From the NCBI RefSeq assembly GCF_003576645.1, contig NC_044923.1:12992499-13056498 (forward strand): a stretch of 64,000 nucleotides of DNA, given 5' to 3'. How positions within the stretch are numbered: position 1 is the stretch's first letter; each line of letters opens with the position of its first letter. A model generated the notes under the pieces. The model did no database searches, had not been told where the DNA came from, and saw only the letters and a program-made list of their open reading frames with translations. This DNA is from Ipomoea triloba. Lineage: Eukaryota; Streptophyta; Magnoliopsida; Solanales; Convolvulaceae. Both the position numbers and the translations under genes were made by a program. Below are positions 45,821-56,094 of this stretch, piece after piece.

Positions 45821-46350
45821 GCCATTACGGCCGGGGTCACGGCCGGGATCGGGCCGTGACCCTGGGCCTTATTTTTATTTTTTTGGAATTTCATTCGGCA
45901 ACGCATCACGGCCTGGGTCACGGCCGGGATGCGGGCCGTGACCCAGAGGCCTCAAACATGCTCTCAACACTAGAATTGGAAGCAGACCATCACGGCCTGG
46001 GTCACGGCTGGGAGGTGGCCCGTGACCCAGAGCCCTCTTTCACCCTGTTCAACACTGGAATTTTCCGACGCCATCACGGCCTAGGTCACGGCCGGGATGT
46101 GGCCCGTGACCCAGAGCTCTCTATAGTGCTCTCAGCACTGGAAATCTGGAACAGCCCTCATGGCCAGGGTCACGGCCGGGAGGTGGCCCGTGACCCAGAG
46201 CCCTATTTTGCCCGGAACACACTGGAATTTCTGGGCCGTCATCACGGCCGGGATGCGGCCCGTGACCCAGAGCCCTCTTTCGCTCTGTTCGGTGAAAAAC
46301 GACGCCTCGGCATCACGGCCTGGGTCACGGCCGTGACCGTGGCCGTGATC
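45821..46350 (-). repeat. GC-rich minisatellite of hairpin units
   Basis: Seven units spaced about 72-86 bp each carry GGTCACGGCCGGGATG-TGGCCCGTGACCC, which is itself an inverted repeat (GGGTCACGG with CCGTGACCC). Units lie near 45821, 45901, 45987, 46071, 46157, 46238 and 46310, with unrelated AT-richer spacers. A 234-codon plus frame through it is incidental. Confidence 0.85.
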
Positions 46351-46674
46351 CAGGCTCCGCCTTGCGCTGTTTTGTCTTTTTTCGCGCCCAAGTTCGGTTT
46401 CACCTGCAAGTTAGTCCTAGAGCATTTGTGACCTGTTTCCACACCTAACCTCTTCAAATCTAACCATTCCCCACTCCTTCAAAAGTAAAACACTACACAC
46501 TCCTCACCAAAATAACCCAAGAAACACCCCATAAACAAGAAAAATCCTACTCTACTCCAAACTAAAAAATAAGAAAAATGCAGAAAGTAAAATGCAAAAA
46601 GTAAAGGATAACATGGGGTGCCTCCCATGAAGCGCTGAGTTTACTGTCGTCAGCTCGACTCAGCCATGTGATCA

Positions 46675-47790
46675 TCAAGTGTAGATGGGAATAAAGAGAT
46701 CCCAAACTACTTTAACCATATCTTCTTTTGATTCTGGAACATGGAAATATTTCAACCTCTGGCCATTAACCACGAATGGATCACCAGTAATGCCAACAAT
46801 AGTGACCGCACCCGATGGAGATTGCTCAACCACCGTAAACGGTCCTGACCATCTAGACTTGAGCTTCCCAGGGAACAATTTCAATCGGGAATTGTATAGC
46901 AATACTTGATCACCCGGTTCAAAACTCCTCCTTAGGATTCTCTTATCATGAAAGTACTTTGTTCTCTCCTTGTAAATCTTGGCATTCTCATAGGCATCCA
47001 TCCGGAATTCCTCCAACTCATTCAATGACAACAATCTCTTCTCTCTAGACATATTCTCATCCAAATTCAACTTCGAAACTGCCCAATAAGCTTTATGTTC
47101 GTACTCAACTGGTAAATGGCATGACTTCCCAAACACAAGTTTGAAAGGAGACACACCAATAGGAGTCTTGAATGCAGTCTGGAGAGCCCATAAAGCATCA
47201 TCTAACTTCAGTGACCAATCCTTCCGGTTAGGACTCACCACTTTCTCCATAATTGACTTGATTTCTCTGTTTGCCAGCTTAACTTGTCCACAGGTCTGTG
47301 AATGATATGGTGTGGACAACCTGTGGTAAATCCCATACTTAACCAAAAGCTTCTCCAAAAACTTATTGCAAAAATGAGCCCCATTATCTGTGATAAAGGA
47401 CCTAGGCACACCAAACCGGGAGAAAATATTATTCTTCACAAACTTGACCACAGTCTTTGCATCATTCCTAGGAGCTGCTATTGCTTCCACCCACTTAGAC
47501 ACATAATCCATTGCAACAAGATGTACTCATTACCAAAAGAAGGAGGAAACGGACCCATAAAGTCCATTCCCCAGACATCAAATATCTCAACCTCTAAAAT
47601 TCCTCTCTAGGGCATCTCATGTCTCCTACTAACAATGCCAGTCCGCTGGCATCTATCACACCTACTCACGAAGTCTTTAGCAGTAGCAAACAAAGTAGGC
47701 CAAAACAATCCTGACTACAAAACTTTCAAAGCAGTACGATCAGCACTCATGTGTCCCCCGTAAGGTGAAGCATGACAATGAAAAAGAACA
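46675..47790 (-). pseudogene. Athila-like integrase with catalytic Glu changed to Lys
   Basis: The HH-CC zinc region is partly legible at 47640-47790 (HCHASPYGGHMSADRTALK, RCDRCQRTG), with one TAG and a stop near 47610. The core in 47511-46675 shows [18 protein letters not shown] and the region [11 protein letters not shown], where gypsy integrases have GQVE/GQAE: the third catalytic acid is Lys (AAG near 47280). The C-terminal SH3-like part ([20 protein letters not shown]) is intact. The enzyme should be inactive in strand transfer. Confidence 0.8.
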
Positions 47791-47821
47791 CTATCAAACT
47801 CCTCCTCAGGAACACACCTCC

Positions 47822-49686
47822 TCACAATACCATCAGGACCCTCTTAAACAGTAGTGGCTCATCCCAAAAATAATCTCTCACATCATGCACAAACCTCTTT
47901 TTCTTATTGTAATCAAAATCTTTCGGAATGTAACCACCCACCAGGAAATTAACTATGTCTGCAAACCATGGTACGGAGGTATTCACAGCCAACAATGTCT
48001 CACCTCTGAAAGTGTCATCAATGGGCAACTCATCTTTCTCTCGGCCTTCAAGCCTGGACAAATGGTCAGCAACCACATTCTCGGTGCCCTTCTTGTCTCT
48101 TATCTCCAAATCAAACTCTTGTAGCAGGAGAATCCATCGAATCAATCGTGGCTTAGCATCTTTTTTCTGGAACATATATCTCAAAGCTGCATGGTCAGTG
48201 TGGACAATTACCTTGCTCCCCATCAAATAAGGCCTGAACTTATCAACTGCAAACACTATGGCCAAAAGTTCCTTCTCAGTTGTTGCATAGTTCACCTGTG
48301 CATCATCAAGCGTATGACTAGCATAATGAATTACATGATAACTTTTTTCTTTCTTCTGGCACAACACAGCCCCTACTGCAAAATCACTAGCATCACACAT
48401 CAATTCAAAAGGCAAAGACCAATCAGGGGGCTGAATTATGGGAGCATGGCAAAGAGCATTTTTCAATTTTTCAAAAGCCACAAGACAAGAATCATCAAAA
48501 TCAAAGGGGACATCTTTAGCAAGCAGATGAGTAAGGGGCTTAGCAATCCCAGAGAAATCTTTAATGAACCTTCTGTAGAACCCAGCATGACCTAAAAAAC
48601 TCCTCACTCCCTTCACAGAATTAGGGGGTGGCAACTTAGCAATCACCTCAATTTTAGCTGGGTCCACCTCAATTCCCCTTGCAGACACCTTGTGGCCCAG
48701 AACAATGCCCTCTGAAGCCATAAAGTGACACTTCTCCCAGTTGAGCACAAGATTCACCTCCTCACATCTGCATAGCACCCTCTCGAGATTAGAGAGACAT
48801 TCATTGAATGACTTCCCATAGACAGAAAAATCATCCATGAACACCTCTATAATCTCCTCCACAAACTCTGAAAAAATGGACATCATGCATCTCTGGAATG
48901 TAGCTGGTGCGTTACACAAGCCAAATGGCATACGCTTGAAAGCATAAGTGCCATATTGACATGTGAACGTAGTTATCTCCTGATCATCCGGGTGGACTGA
49001 AATCTGAAAGTAACCTGAAAAACCATCTAGAAAGCAGAAATATTCGTTGCAGGACATTCTCTCCAGCAACTGGTCAATGAAAGGAGGGGGAAGTGATCTT
49101 TCCTAGTAGACTTGTTCAACCTTCTATAATCAATGCACATGTGATGTCCAGTGACAAGTCTAGTAGGGATCAACTCATTATTCTCATTCTCAACAACAGT
49201 AATACCGCCCTTTTTCGGAACAACATGAATAGGACTAATCCACTTGCTATCCGAGATAGGGTAGATAATACCATTATCCAACATCTTAAAAATTTCTTTC
49301 TTAACAACATCTTTCAGATTGGGGTTTAGCCTCCTGAGGGGCTCCACACTAGCCTTGGCATCATCCTCTAGATAAATTCTATGCAAACAATACTTAGGAT
49401 CAATGCCAACTAAATCCCCAATCGAATACCCAATGGCCTTCCTGTGCTTTCTAAGCACAGTCAACAGTTCCTCAACTTGTTCCTCTTTCAGAGAGGAACT
49501 GATGATCACAGGATAAGTAGAGTTAGAGCCAAGAAATACATACCTCAAATTGGAAGGCAAAGGTTTCAATTCTACCTTCGGAGCCTGCTCCTCTTCGAAT
49601 GGAGTAAGAGAAACCACTATTTCTAGTGAATCCTCCAACTCCTCAGCAACTGGTTCAGAGGAGTCCTCATCCTCCTCTTCCTCCAC
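47822..49686 (-). pseudogene. Athila-like reverse transcriptase and RNase H
   Basis: Two overlapping frames, 49686-49027 and 49069-47822, make one RT with a shift near 49050-49069. The first holds GIIYPISDSKWISPIHVVPK and HMCIDYRRLNKST; the second holds [34 protein letters not shown] and the catalytic [10 protein letters not shown]. RNase H follows with [28 protein letters not shown] and [11 protein letters not shown]. The shift alone would stop production of active enzyme. Confidence 0.9.
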
Positions 49687-49698
49687 CTCTGCACTACA

Positions 49699-50988
49699 CT
49701 ACTCCAGCACTTCAATCACATGACACTCATCGATGTAAGAGGGTTGGTGTTTGGCCATCTTAAAGATATCAAATTCAATTTTGTGGCCAGCCACCTCCAT
49801 CACCAGCTTTCCCCTCTTAACATCTATGAGAGCCCCAGTAGTAGCTAGAAAAGGCCTACCAAGGATAATGGGAACCTTGGCATCCTCTTCCATATTTAGA
49901 ATCACAAAGTCTCCCGGTATGAAGTACTGATCAACCATCACCGGGATGTCTTCAAGAACTCCCACTGGGCGCTTAATGGATTTGTCAGCCATCTGGAGAG
50001 TCATAGTAGTAGGCTTTGGAATGCCCAGGTTAAGCTTCTTGCATAAGGAGTATGGCATCAGGCTAACACTGACACCCAGATCACATAAAGCACTGCCCAC
50101 TACAAATCCCCCAATAATGCAAGGGATGGTGAAACTACCTGGATCCTTCAGTTTGGGAGGCAACTTTTGTTGAAGAGCTGCACAAGCCAATGCCCCCTCA
50201 CTGAGATCCACCACAGCACTCTTATTACTCAGAATATCCTTCAAGAATTTCTTATATGAAGGAATCTGAGTCACCACATCAACAAAGGGCATGGAAATTT
50301 CCAACTTATCCAGCATCTTCTTGAACTTATTCTCTCTCTCAGTTTCCTTGGATCTCCACAATCTTTGTGGGAATGGCAAGAGATTGCAAGGAACAATTGA
50401 GTCACCAATCTGCTTATTCTTCTTCTCAGGCTTTTTACTTGGAGCACTCACATCTTGCATAGGGGCTTTCCCCTTAGCACTGTCTCTCTGTAACTCAAGC
50501 CCCTCTTCACTCTCATCTGGAACATCTTCAATCTGAATGCCCTCATTCTCCTCATCAGTTTCCTCAGGTACTGGATCATTAGAAGGAAAAGGTGGATCCT
50601 TCAAAGCTAATCCACTTCTCGTGGTCACTGCATTCACCTGCTTCCTTGGATTTTCTGTACTGTTAGGCAACCTACCATTTGAAGATGAAGGTTGATTAGA
50701 AAACTGATTACCTCCTCCTTGTTGTTGAGCCTTGAGACCATCTATCTCTACTTGAAGCTTGCTAAACTGAGCCATCATAGTGCTCATGAGAAGCTGCATA
50801 TCAACATCCTGAGGTGGTCTAGAAGAACCTTGACCCTGAGTGTTCCCAAAATTCTGGTTTCCTTGCTGGAATTGCCCTTGAGTTATATTCTGATTATTTT
50901 GCCCAAAGTTCTGATTGTTTCTCCACTGGACTTGGTTTCCACCCCTATTTCCTTGGTTACCATGAAATGCTGGTGGATTGTTTCTCAA
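49699..50988 (-). pseudogene. Athila-like gag end and aspartic protease
   Basis: This 429-residue open frame is Gln/Asn-rich at the start, then carries the Athila protease-region signature PYSLCKKLNLG and LGRPFLATTGALIDV. The active-site region reads ALCDLGVSVSLMP; DLG is usual in this group, with Val in place of the usual Ala. It is separated from gag upstream by stops and from RT by a TAG near 49697. Confidence 0.8.
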
Positions 50989-51099
50989 TTGATTTCTTTG
51001 ATTGTTCCAAGAGGGAACAACCTAATTCCTTCCTTGTTGCTGATAGTTCCCATAACCTTGTCCCTGGCCTTGTGGTCTAGAATAACCAATGAGGTCAAC

Positions 51100-52487
51100 T
51101 TACTCCACATTAGGCTGAGGAACTTGGTTATCGAAATCTAACAACTGACATGTCTGAGCTGTATGGTTTCCACCACAAATTTCACAACAGGCTACAAGAG
51201 GTACCTGTGGCACAGAATAGGGGTTAGAACCATAAGAATTCTGAAGAATCAGTGGAGGCTGAGCAACTGCCTGTACACTCTGAGTGGGGGCCTGCACTAT
51301 CTATTTTAGCATGTGTTGGATGGAATCCAGCTGAGCCTGCATCGCTATCTTGTCTTCAACTTCAAATTAAACATCCCAGCTGGCTTCTCTCTCTTGGGTA
51401 TATCATCCCCCTCAGTGTACCAGTAAGTATTATTAGAGGTGATCATCTCAATCATCTGCTCTCCAGCTGCCGGTCCCATATCAATGAAAATACCCCCAAA
51501 GGATGAGGTATCTAGAATAATCTTTGACCGGTTAGACAATCCCTCATAGAATGAGGAAATAAAATCACCTGGGGTCATTAAATTCTTCGGGCACTGCCTC
51601 CTCAAGTCTTTAAATCTCGTCCAAGCCTCAGGAAGATCTTCATTGCCAAACTGCTGGAAATTCTGAATCTGCTTCTTTAGCTTGACAGCCTTGGAAGGAG
51701 GACAGTACTCCTGCATGAAAGCCTTGTGGAGCTGTTCCCATGTAATGAAATGGTTGGCTGGAAAGGAATTCAACCAACGTTGTGCTTGATCTCTCAGGGA
51801 AAAAGGAAATAGTCTCAGCTTGATGGCTTCACTAGGAACACCATTCATCTTGATGGTCTGGCAGATACGGTCAAAATGAATTATGTGGGTTTTCGGGTCC
51901 TCCACCCGAGATCCTCCAAACTGATTATTCTGGACCATCTGTATGAGCTGAGTCTTCAACTCAAAGTTGTTTGCCTCAATCCCTAGATACACAATGCAAT
52001 CCTCTTCAGTAAACTCAAGGGTTAAATGTGCAGCCATTGGCTCTACCTGTGGAAACTCTTGGGCAAATTGCTGAAACAGGTTGGGATTCATCTGATGGAG
52101 AAGATTTTGCATCCCAACCCCATAGCCTGGCTGCTGGTACACAGGCTGCTGCTGCATGAATTGAGCACCCAATCCTCCCCCAACATTGATATTTGGGTTT
52201 GGATCAGCCCTGTAGTTCTGTGTCTGATCCTGAACATTTGGAATTTGGGGATCGGCACGAACTCCAGAGTTGTCCCCAACTGCCTCTCTCTGCCTCGGGT
52301 GCTATGTGTTAATACCAGTATGGGCAGGTTGCCCGGTATTGCTACTGGCTCCGGTCTCCATGTCAACTTCGAAGTCCTGAAACTCTCTAAGCCAATCAAG
52401 TAACCTCTTCTTCTCCGTCCTTAACTTCCTCTCAAGATTTGGATCGTAGGGACGAAGATTCGTGTTCCCTCTCGATCTAGTGTGCAT
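51100..52487 (-). pseudogene. Athila-like gag
   Basis: The likely start is ATG 52487 (MHTRSRGNTNLRPYDPN). One TAG near 52302 interrupts the same frame, which continues to 51345 with LRLFPFSLRDQAQRWLNSFP and LMTPGDFISSFYEGL (Retrotrans_gag). A frame change near 51360 leads to 51297-51100 with one CCHC knuckle, CEICGGNHTAQTC. Confidence 0.85.
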
Positions 52488-52678
52488 AAAAGGAGGGAAA
52501 CCTAATGTAAAAAACAACCACAAACACTCTTGGAAAAGATTGGTTATGGGTTAGTGCAAATAAGAATATTTTTTTTCTTTTTCTGAATAAACAATAAAAT
52601 AAAACTTGATCTCCTAAAATTCACTAACTCTAATGCTAGTAAGAAATTAATCACACAATCAAAACCAAATAAGCCAAT

Positions 52679-52695
52679 CCCCGGCAACGGCGCCA
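52679..52695 (-). other. Athila-like primer-binding site
   Basis: The minus strand reads TGGCGCCGTTGCCGGGG three bases inside the 5' LTR, the PBS typical of Athila/Tekay-type gypsy elements (usually described as matching tRNA-Asp). Confidence 0.9.
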
Positions 52696-52698
52696 AAA

Positions 52699-53798
52699 TG
52701 TGATGAGCACAAATGATGAGTGTAAAAGGTGTAATGTCGTTCCGCTGAGGATTGGTGTTATGGCACGTGACGGTGTGAATTACCAAGCACTAGAGTATAT
52801 GAACTTTTAGAATCCAAGCAACAAAGATTTAGGGATGTAAAAGAAAGCAATATTGATTCAGGTATGAACTGTATGATAAAAGTATGGGCCAGATTAGGGG
52901 GATTGTAACCTTTATGTTCTAACAAGCTCAGGATTAGGGAAAGAATAATTAACCAAGGGATATATGGGCAATGCACAAAAGAATTCTACTCAGCTACTTT
53001 CGTAATCAATAAGAGAATTAGGCTAAGATTGCCCCACTGTCGTGCTGCATCAATCATAACCTTAAGCACCTAAGCATTGTAAGCCCCCAATATTACCTCT
53101 ACTTCCATAGCAGGAAAATTAGGTTGAAATTGGTAAGGCTCGAGGTCTCCATCCAACTGTCGTTGTGATGAATCCCTCTCCTAGACTAGCAATTAATTCT
53201 GACCACAAACCAATAACTAGTGCAAAGAAATCCCCAATTCAACATAAACCCTAGGTAAAAGATTCAATCCCTTTATGCAATTAATCATAAATCGAACATC
53301 AAGATTAACAATGGACCCCTAATCCAAACCCATAAGCGAATTACTCCCTCATGATGGGAGTAAACACAGCAAAGCAAGAATTAAAGATGGAAGACATAGC
53401 TGCAAGATTAAAGATTAAAAGAAGAAAACTTTACTAACAATTCTCAAGAGTAGTTCCAAACCAAATGATGATTCCAAGCTTCAAACCGAATTCAAAAATG
53501 TAAAACTACTGTATTGTATGCTATGGAAAACTCTAAAGAAGGGAAAAACTGCACTAGACTAAAATTAGGGTTCGGAACTCCGTAAAATATCAAAAACGCG
53601 ACTTAAATACTGGACAGCAGCCGGGTCACGGCCGCCATCACGGCCGGGATTGTGGTCGTGATGCGGCGTGGCCGACTGCTTGTCCGTAGTGGGGATCACA
53701 GCCGGCATCACGAGCCTTAAATGTATCACGGTAAAGAAATTAAGCAACAAAAACTCTTGATTCGTGGGGCAAATAAAGGTATAAAATCATGTGTATCA
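52699..53798 (-). repeat. 5' LTR of the Athila-like element
   Basis: 1100 bp, TGATACACATG...CTCATCACA. 53111-53798 pairs with the 3' LTR; relative to it about 185 bp are missing after CGGCATCACGA (about 53714), with CGA at both deletion edges, suggesting microhomology-mediated loss. Confidence 0.92.
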
Positions 53799-54921
53799 AT
53801 TACCATATTTTACAATATTACGCAAACCTTAACAGTATAGGAGTGTTTTGGGCGGGAAATTAAAGTTGACGATTAGGGATGTCAACGGGGCGGGGTGGGG
53901 GCGGGGGACATACCCCCCATCCCTGACCCCGACTTTCTTCCCCATTCCCCGTCCTCGTCCCCATCCGCGCAGGGGAAGGGAAAAATCCCCCCATCCCCAT
54001 CCCCACGGGGATTATTCAGGGACGGGGAATCCCCACCCCGTTTATAAGTTATAAAAAGATTTAAAAATTAAACATTAAAATATTTAAATAAATAACGCAT
54101 ATATATTCATCTCCAACTTAAAGTAGTATTCAATATTTTACAATTAAACATGTTACCTAAATATACATTTCATGGCATACAATGACAAAAATGCTTCTAA
54201 AATTATACTCCGTATATATTATATACAAAGTAATACATATGTGTGTGTTGTGTGACTATACATATATATATTTCGGCGGGGAATTTAAAATTGCTCCCAT
54301 CCCCATCCCCGATCCCCTATTTTTGTCCCCATCCCATCCCCGTAGGGGCAGGGAATCGGGTTCCCCGTCAGGTACGGGTACAATTGACATCCCTATTGAC
54401 GATATTGTTTTTTATTAATAGTATAGATTGCATTGCAGGGAAATATATGTGCTGTATTATTACGATTAGTAATTTTAATCTAGAATTGTATTACGAATAG
54501 GAACGTAGGTAAAAATATATTTTATTAGGAATTGTGTTACTATATTTTAATTTATAATTGTATTACGAATAGGAATTGTATTACCATATTTTACAATATT
54601 ACGCAAACCTTAAAAGTGTTTTGGGCGGGAAATTAAAGTTGAGGATATTGTTTTTATTAATAGTATAGATAGATTGCATTGCAGGGAAATATATGTGCTG
54701 TATTATTACGATTAGTAATTTTAATCTAGAATTGTATTACGAATAGGAGGTATGAAGGAATATATTTTATTATGAATTGTGTTACTATATTTTAATTTAC
54801 AATTGTATAACGAATTGGAAATGTATTACCATATTTTACAATATTACGCAAACCTTAACAGTATAGGAGTGTTTTGGGCGGGAAATTAAAGTTGAGGATA
54901 TTATTTTATTAATAGTATAGA
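53799..54921 (-). repeat. Tandem units ending in Helitron-type 5' termini (right part)
   Basis: The array from 41545 resumes. TTATTAATAGTATAGA termini lie at about 54427, 54669 and 54919; units of about 240-250 bp share TTGCATTGCAGGGAAATATA, TTTTGGGCGGGAAATTAAAG and CGCAAACCTTAA. A hAT element (53874-54395) splits the first unit. Confidence 0.75.
53866..54403. mobile_element. hAT-type MITE, TSD TTGACGAT
   Basis: Element 53874-54395 (522 bp) starts TAGGGATGTCAACGGGG and ends, inverted, TAGGGATGTCAATTGTACC. Perfect 8-bp duplications TTGACGAT lie at 53866-53873 and 54396-54403. The ends are full of CCCCATCCCC blocks around an AT-rich centre. No transposase. Confidence 0.93.
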
Positions 54922-54932
54922 TATAGATTAGG

Positions 54933-55170
54933 GATGTTAATGTGAGCCGACCCGCCCACCGCGGACATTAAAAAGATTATTATATTATTGCTCTATATTC
55001 AAATAATTTAATTAAGAAAATATTATATTTTTTGTATTTAAAAATTTATATTTTAAAGATTTTATTGTTTAGTGTGTGTATATATTAATTGATAATAAAA
55101 AGCGCAAATTATGCTGTGGACCCAGGTCCACCTTGCAAGGTGGACCTGGGTCCAAAACTACGTCGTTTTA

Positions 55171-55205
<35 letters not shown>

Positions 55206-55850
55206 TAAACATATTGTTGAATATTGAGTTGTCCAAAAATGTGTGAATGTAGAGGTTTCAAAGTGTGAATGTAGAGTATAGAAATCGTGAATGTAGACTT
55301 ATGATTGTGTGAATGTAGAGTTGCCCAGAAATGTGTGAATGTGGATGTTTCAAATTGAGAATATGGAGTATAGAAATCGTGAATGTAGAGTTATGCATGT
55401 GTGAATCTGTAATAGAGTTAAGAAGTTCTAGCAACTTGTAACCCTATAATGTGTGAATGTGGAGTTCTCAAGTTGTGAATATAGAGTATATGACATGTGA
55501 ATATAGAGTTTTGAATGTGTGAATGCATAACAGTGGTAATATAGTTACTAAACATATAATCCTGTAATATGTGAATGTGGAGTTTACAAATTGTGAATGT
55601 AGAGTATAGTGTATGTGAATGTAGAGTTTGTGTTCCACATTTGAAGCCAATATGTTTAGTAAAAAAAAAAAGTAAAAAAAGAAAAACGCGTCGTTTTTGG
55701 ACCCAAGTCCACAGCATAACTACTGAATAAAAAGCCCGCAGGCTCGCGAAACCTGCCTACTCGCGTGGGCCAAGCTCACAAAATCTGCATTTTCGCTGGT
55801 CAAAAACTCTAAACCCTAACCGTGGGCTTCGGCCCACGTTGACCCTGCTT
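54933..55850. mobile_element. hAT-like element, split by foldback C, right end unclear
   Basis: The left end TAGGGATGTTAATGTGAGCC resembles the neighbouring hAT terminus. Sequence after foldback C (55735-55850) is GC-rich with GTGGGCTTCGGCCCACGTTGAC, the kind found near such ends, but a clean right terminus and duplication are lacking. Confidence 0.45.
55094..55734. mobile_element. Foldback Mutator-like element C, TSD AATAAAAAG
   Basis: Element 55103-55725 (623 bp) has ends CGCAAATTATGCTGTGGACC and, inverted, CAGTAGTTATGCTGTGGACT. Perfect 9-bp duplications AATAAAAAG lie at 55094-55102 and 55726-55734. It contains a 38-bp perfect palindrome (55117-55154), a run of 31 T (55173-55203) and a tandem array of TGTGAATGTAGAG-type units (55230-55640). 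No transposase. Its ends match element A. Confidence 0.88.
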
Positions 55851-56094
55851 CATTATATTACGGAACAAAATAGAATTAAATTTTTATGGAAACTTCCAGC
55901 CGCTCCCTCCAATAAGCTGCCAAAAGTGCTGCTTTAGCAAGTTTTGAACGTCATTTTGAGCTGATACCCTTTTTATTCTATATATATATTCCTATACGCG
56001 CCCCTTCCTTACTCTCCCACTGTTTGCTTCGAAACTGAGATCTCCGTCCGAACAGATTTCTACCGGTGAAATCGGAGGCAGGAGCTTTAACGGA
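55851..56094 (+). promoter_or_regulatory. Promoter and 5' leader of the ERMP1-like gene
   Basis: A TATA-like TATATATATA lies at 55979-55988, about 110 bp before the ATG. A pyrimidine-rich leader (CCCCTTCCTTACTCTCCCAC) follows, so transcription probably starts about 56010-56020. The foldback/hAT complex ends only about 130-250 bp upstream. Confidence 0.6.

Larger units (their letters stand above)
41546..53798 (-). mobile_element. Athila-like Ty3/gypsy element, 12.25 kb
   Basis: In element orientation: 5' LTR 53798-52699, PBS, gag, protease, RT-RNase H, integrase, a GC-rich minisatellite, an extra ORF, polypurine tract and 3' LTR 42418-41546. The 3' LTR lacks its outer 412 bp together with about 100 bp of the target, so no TSD remains. 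The 5' LTR carries an internal deletion of about 185 bp. Coding regions contain several stops and shifts, so the copy is defective. It lies inside the Helitron 5'-end array. Confidence 0.92.

Noticed and set aside
45727..46431. 234-codon plus-strand frame
   Set aside because: It runs through the GC-rich minisatellite; its repeats of HHGLGHGRD-type peptide are a by-product of the DNA repeat.
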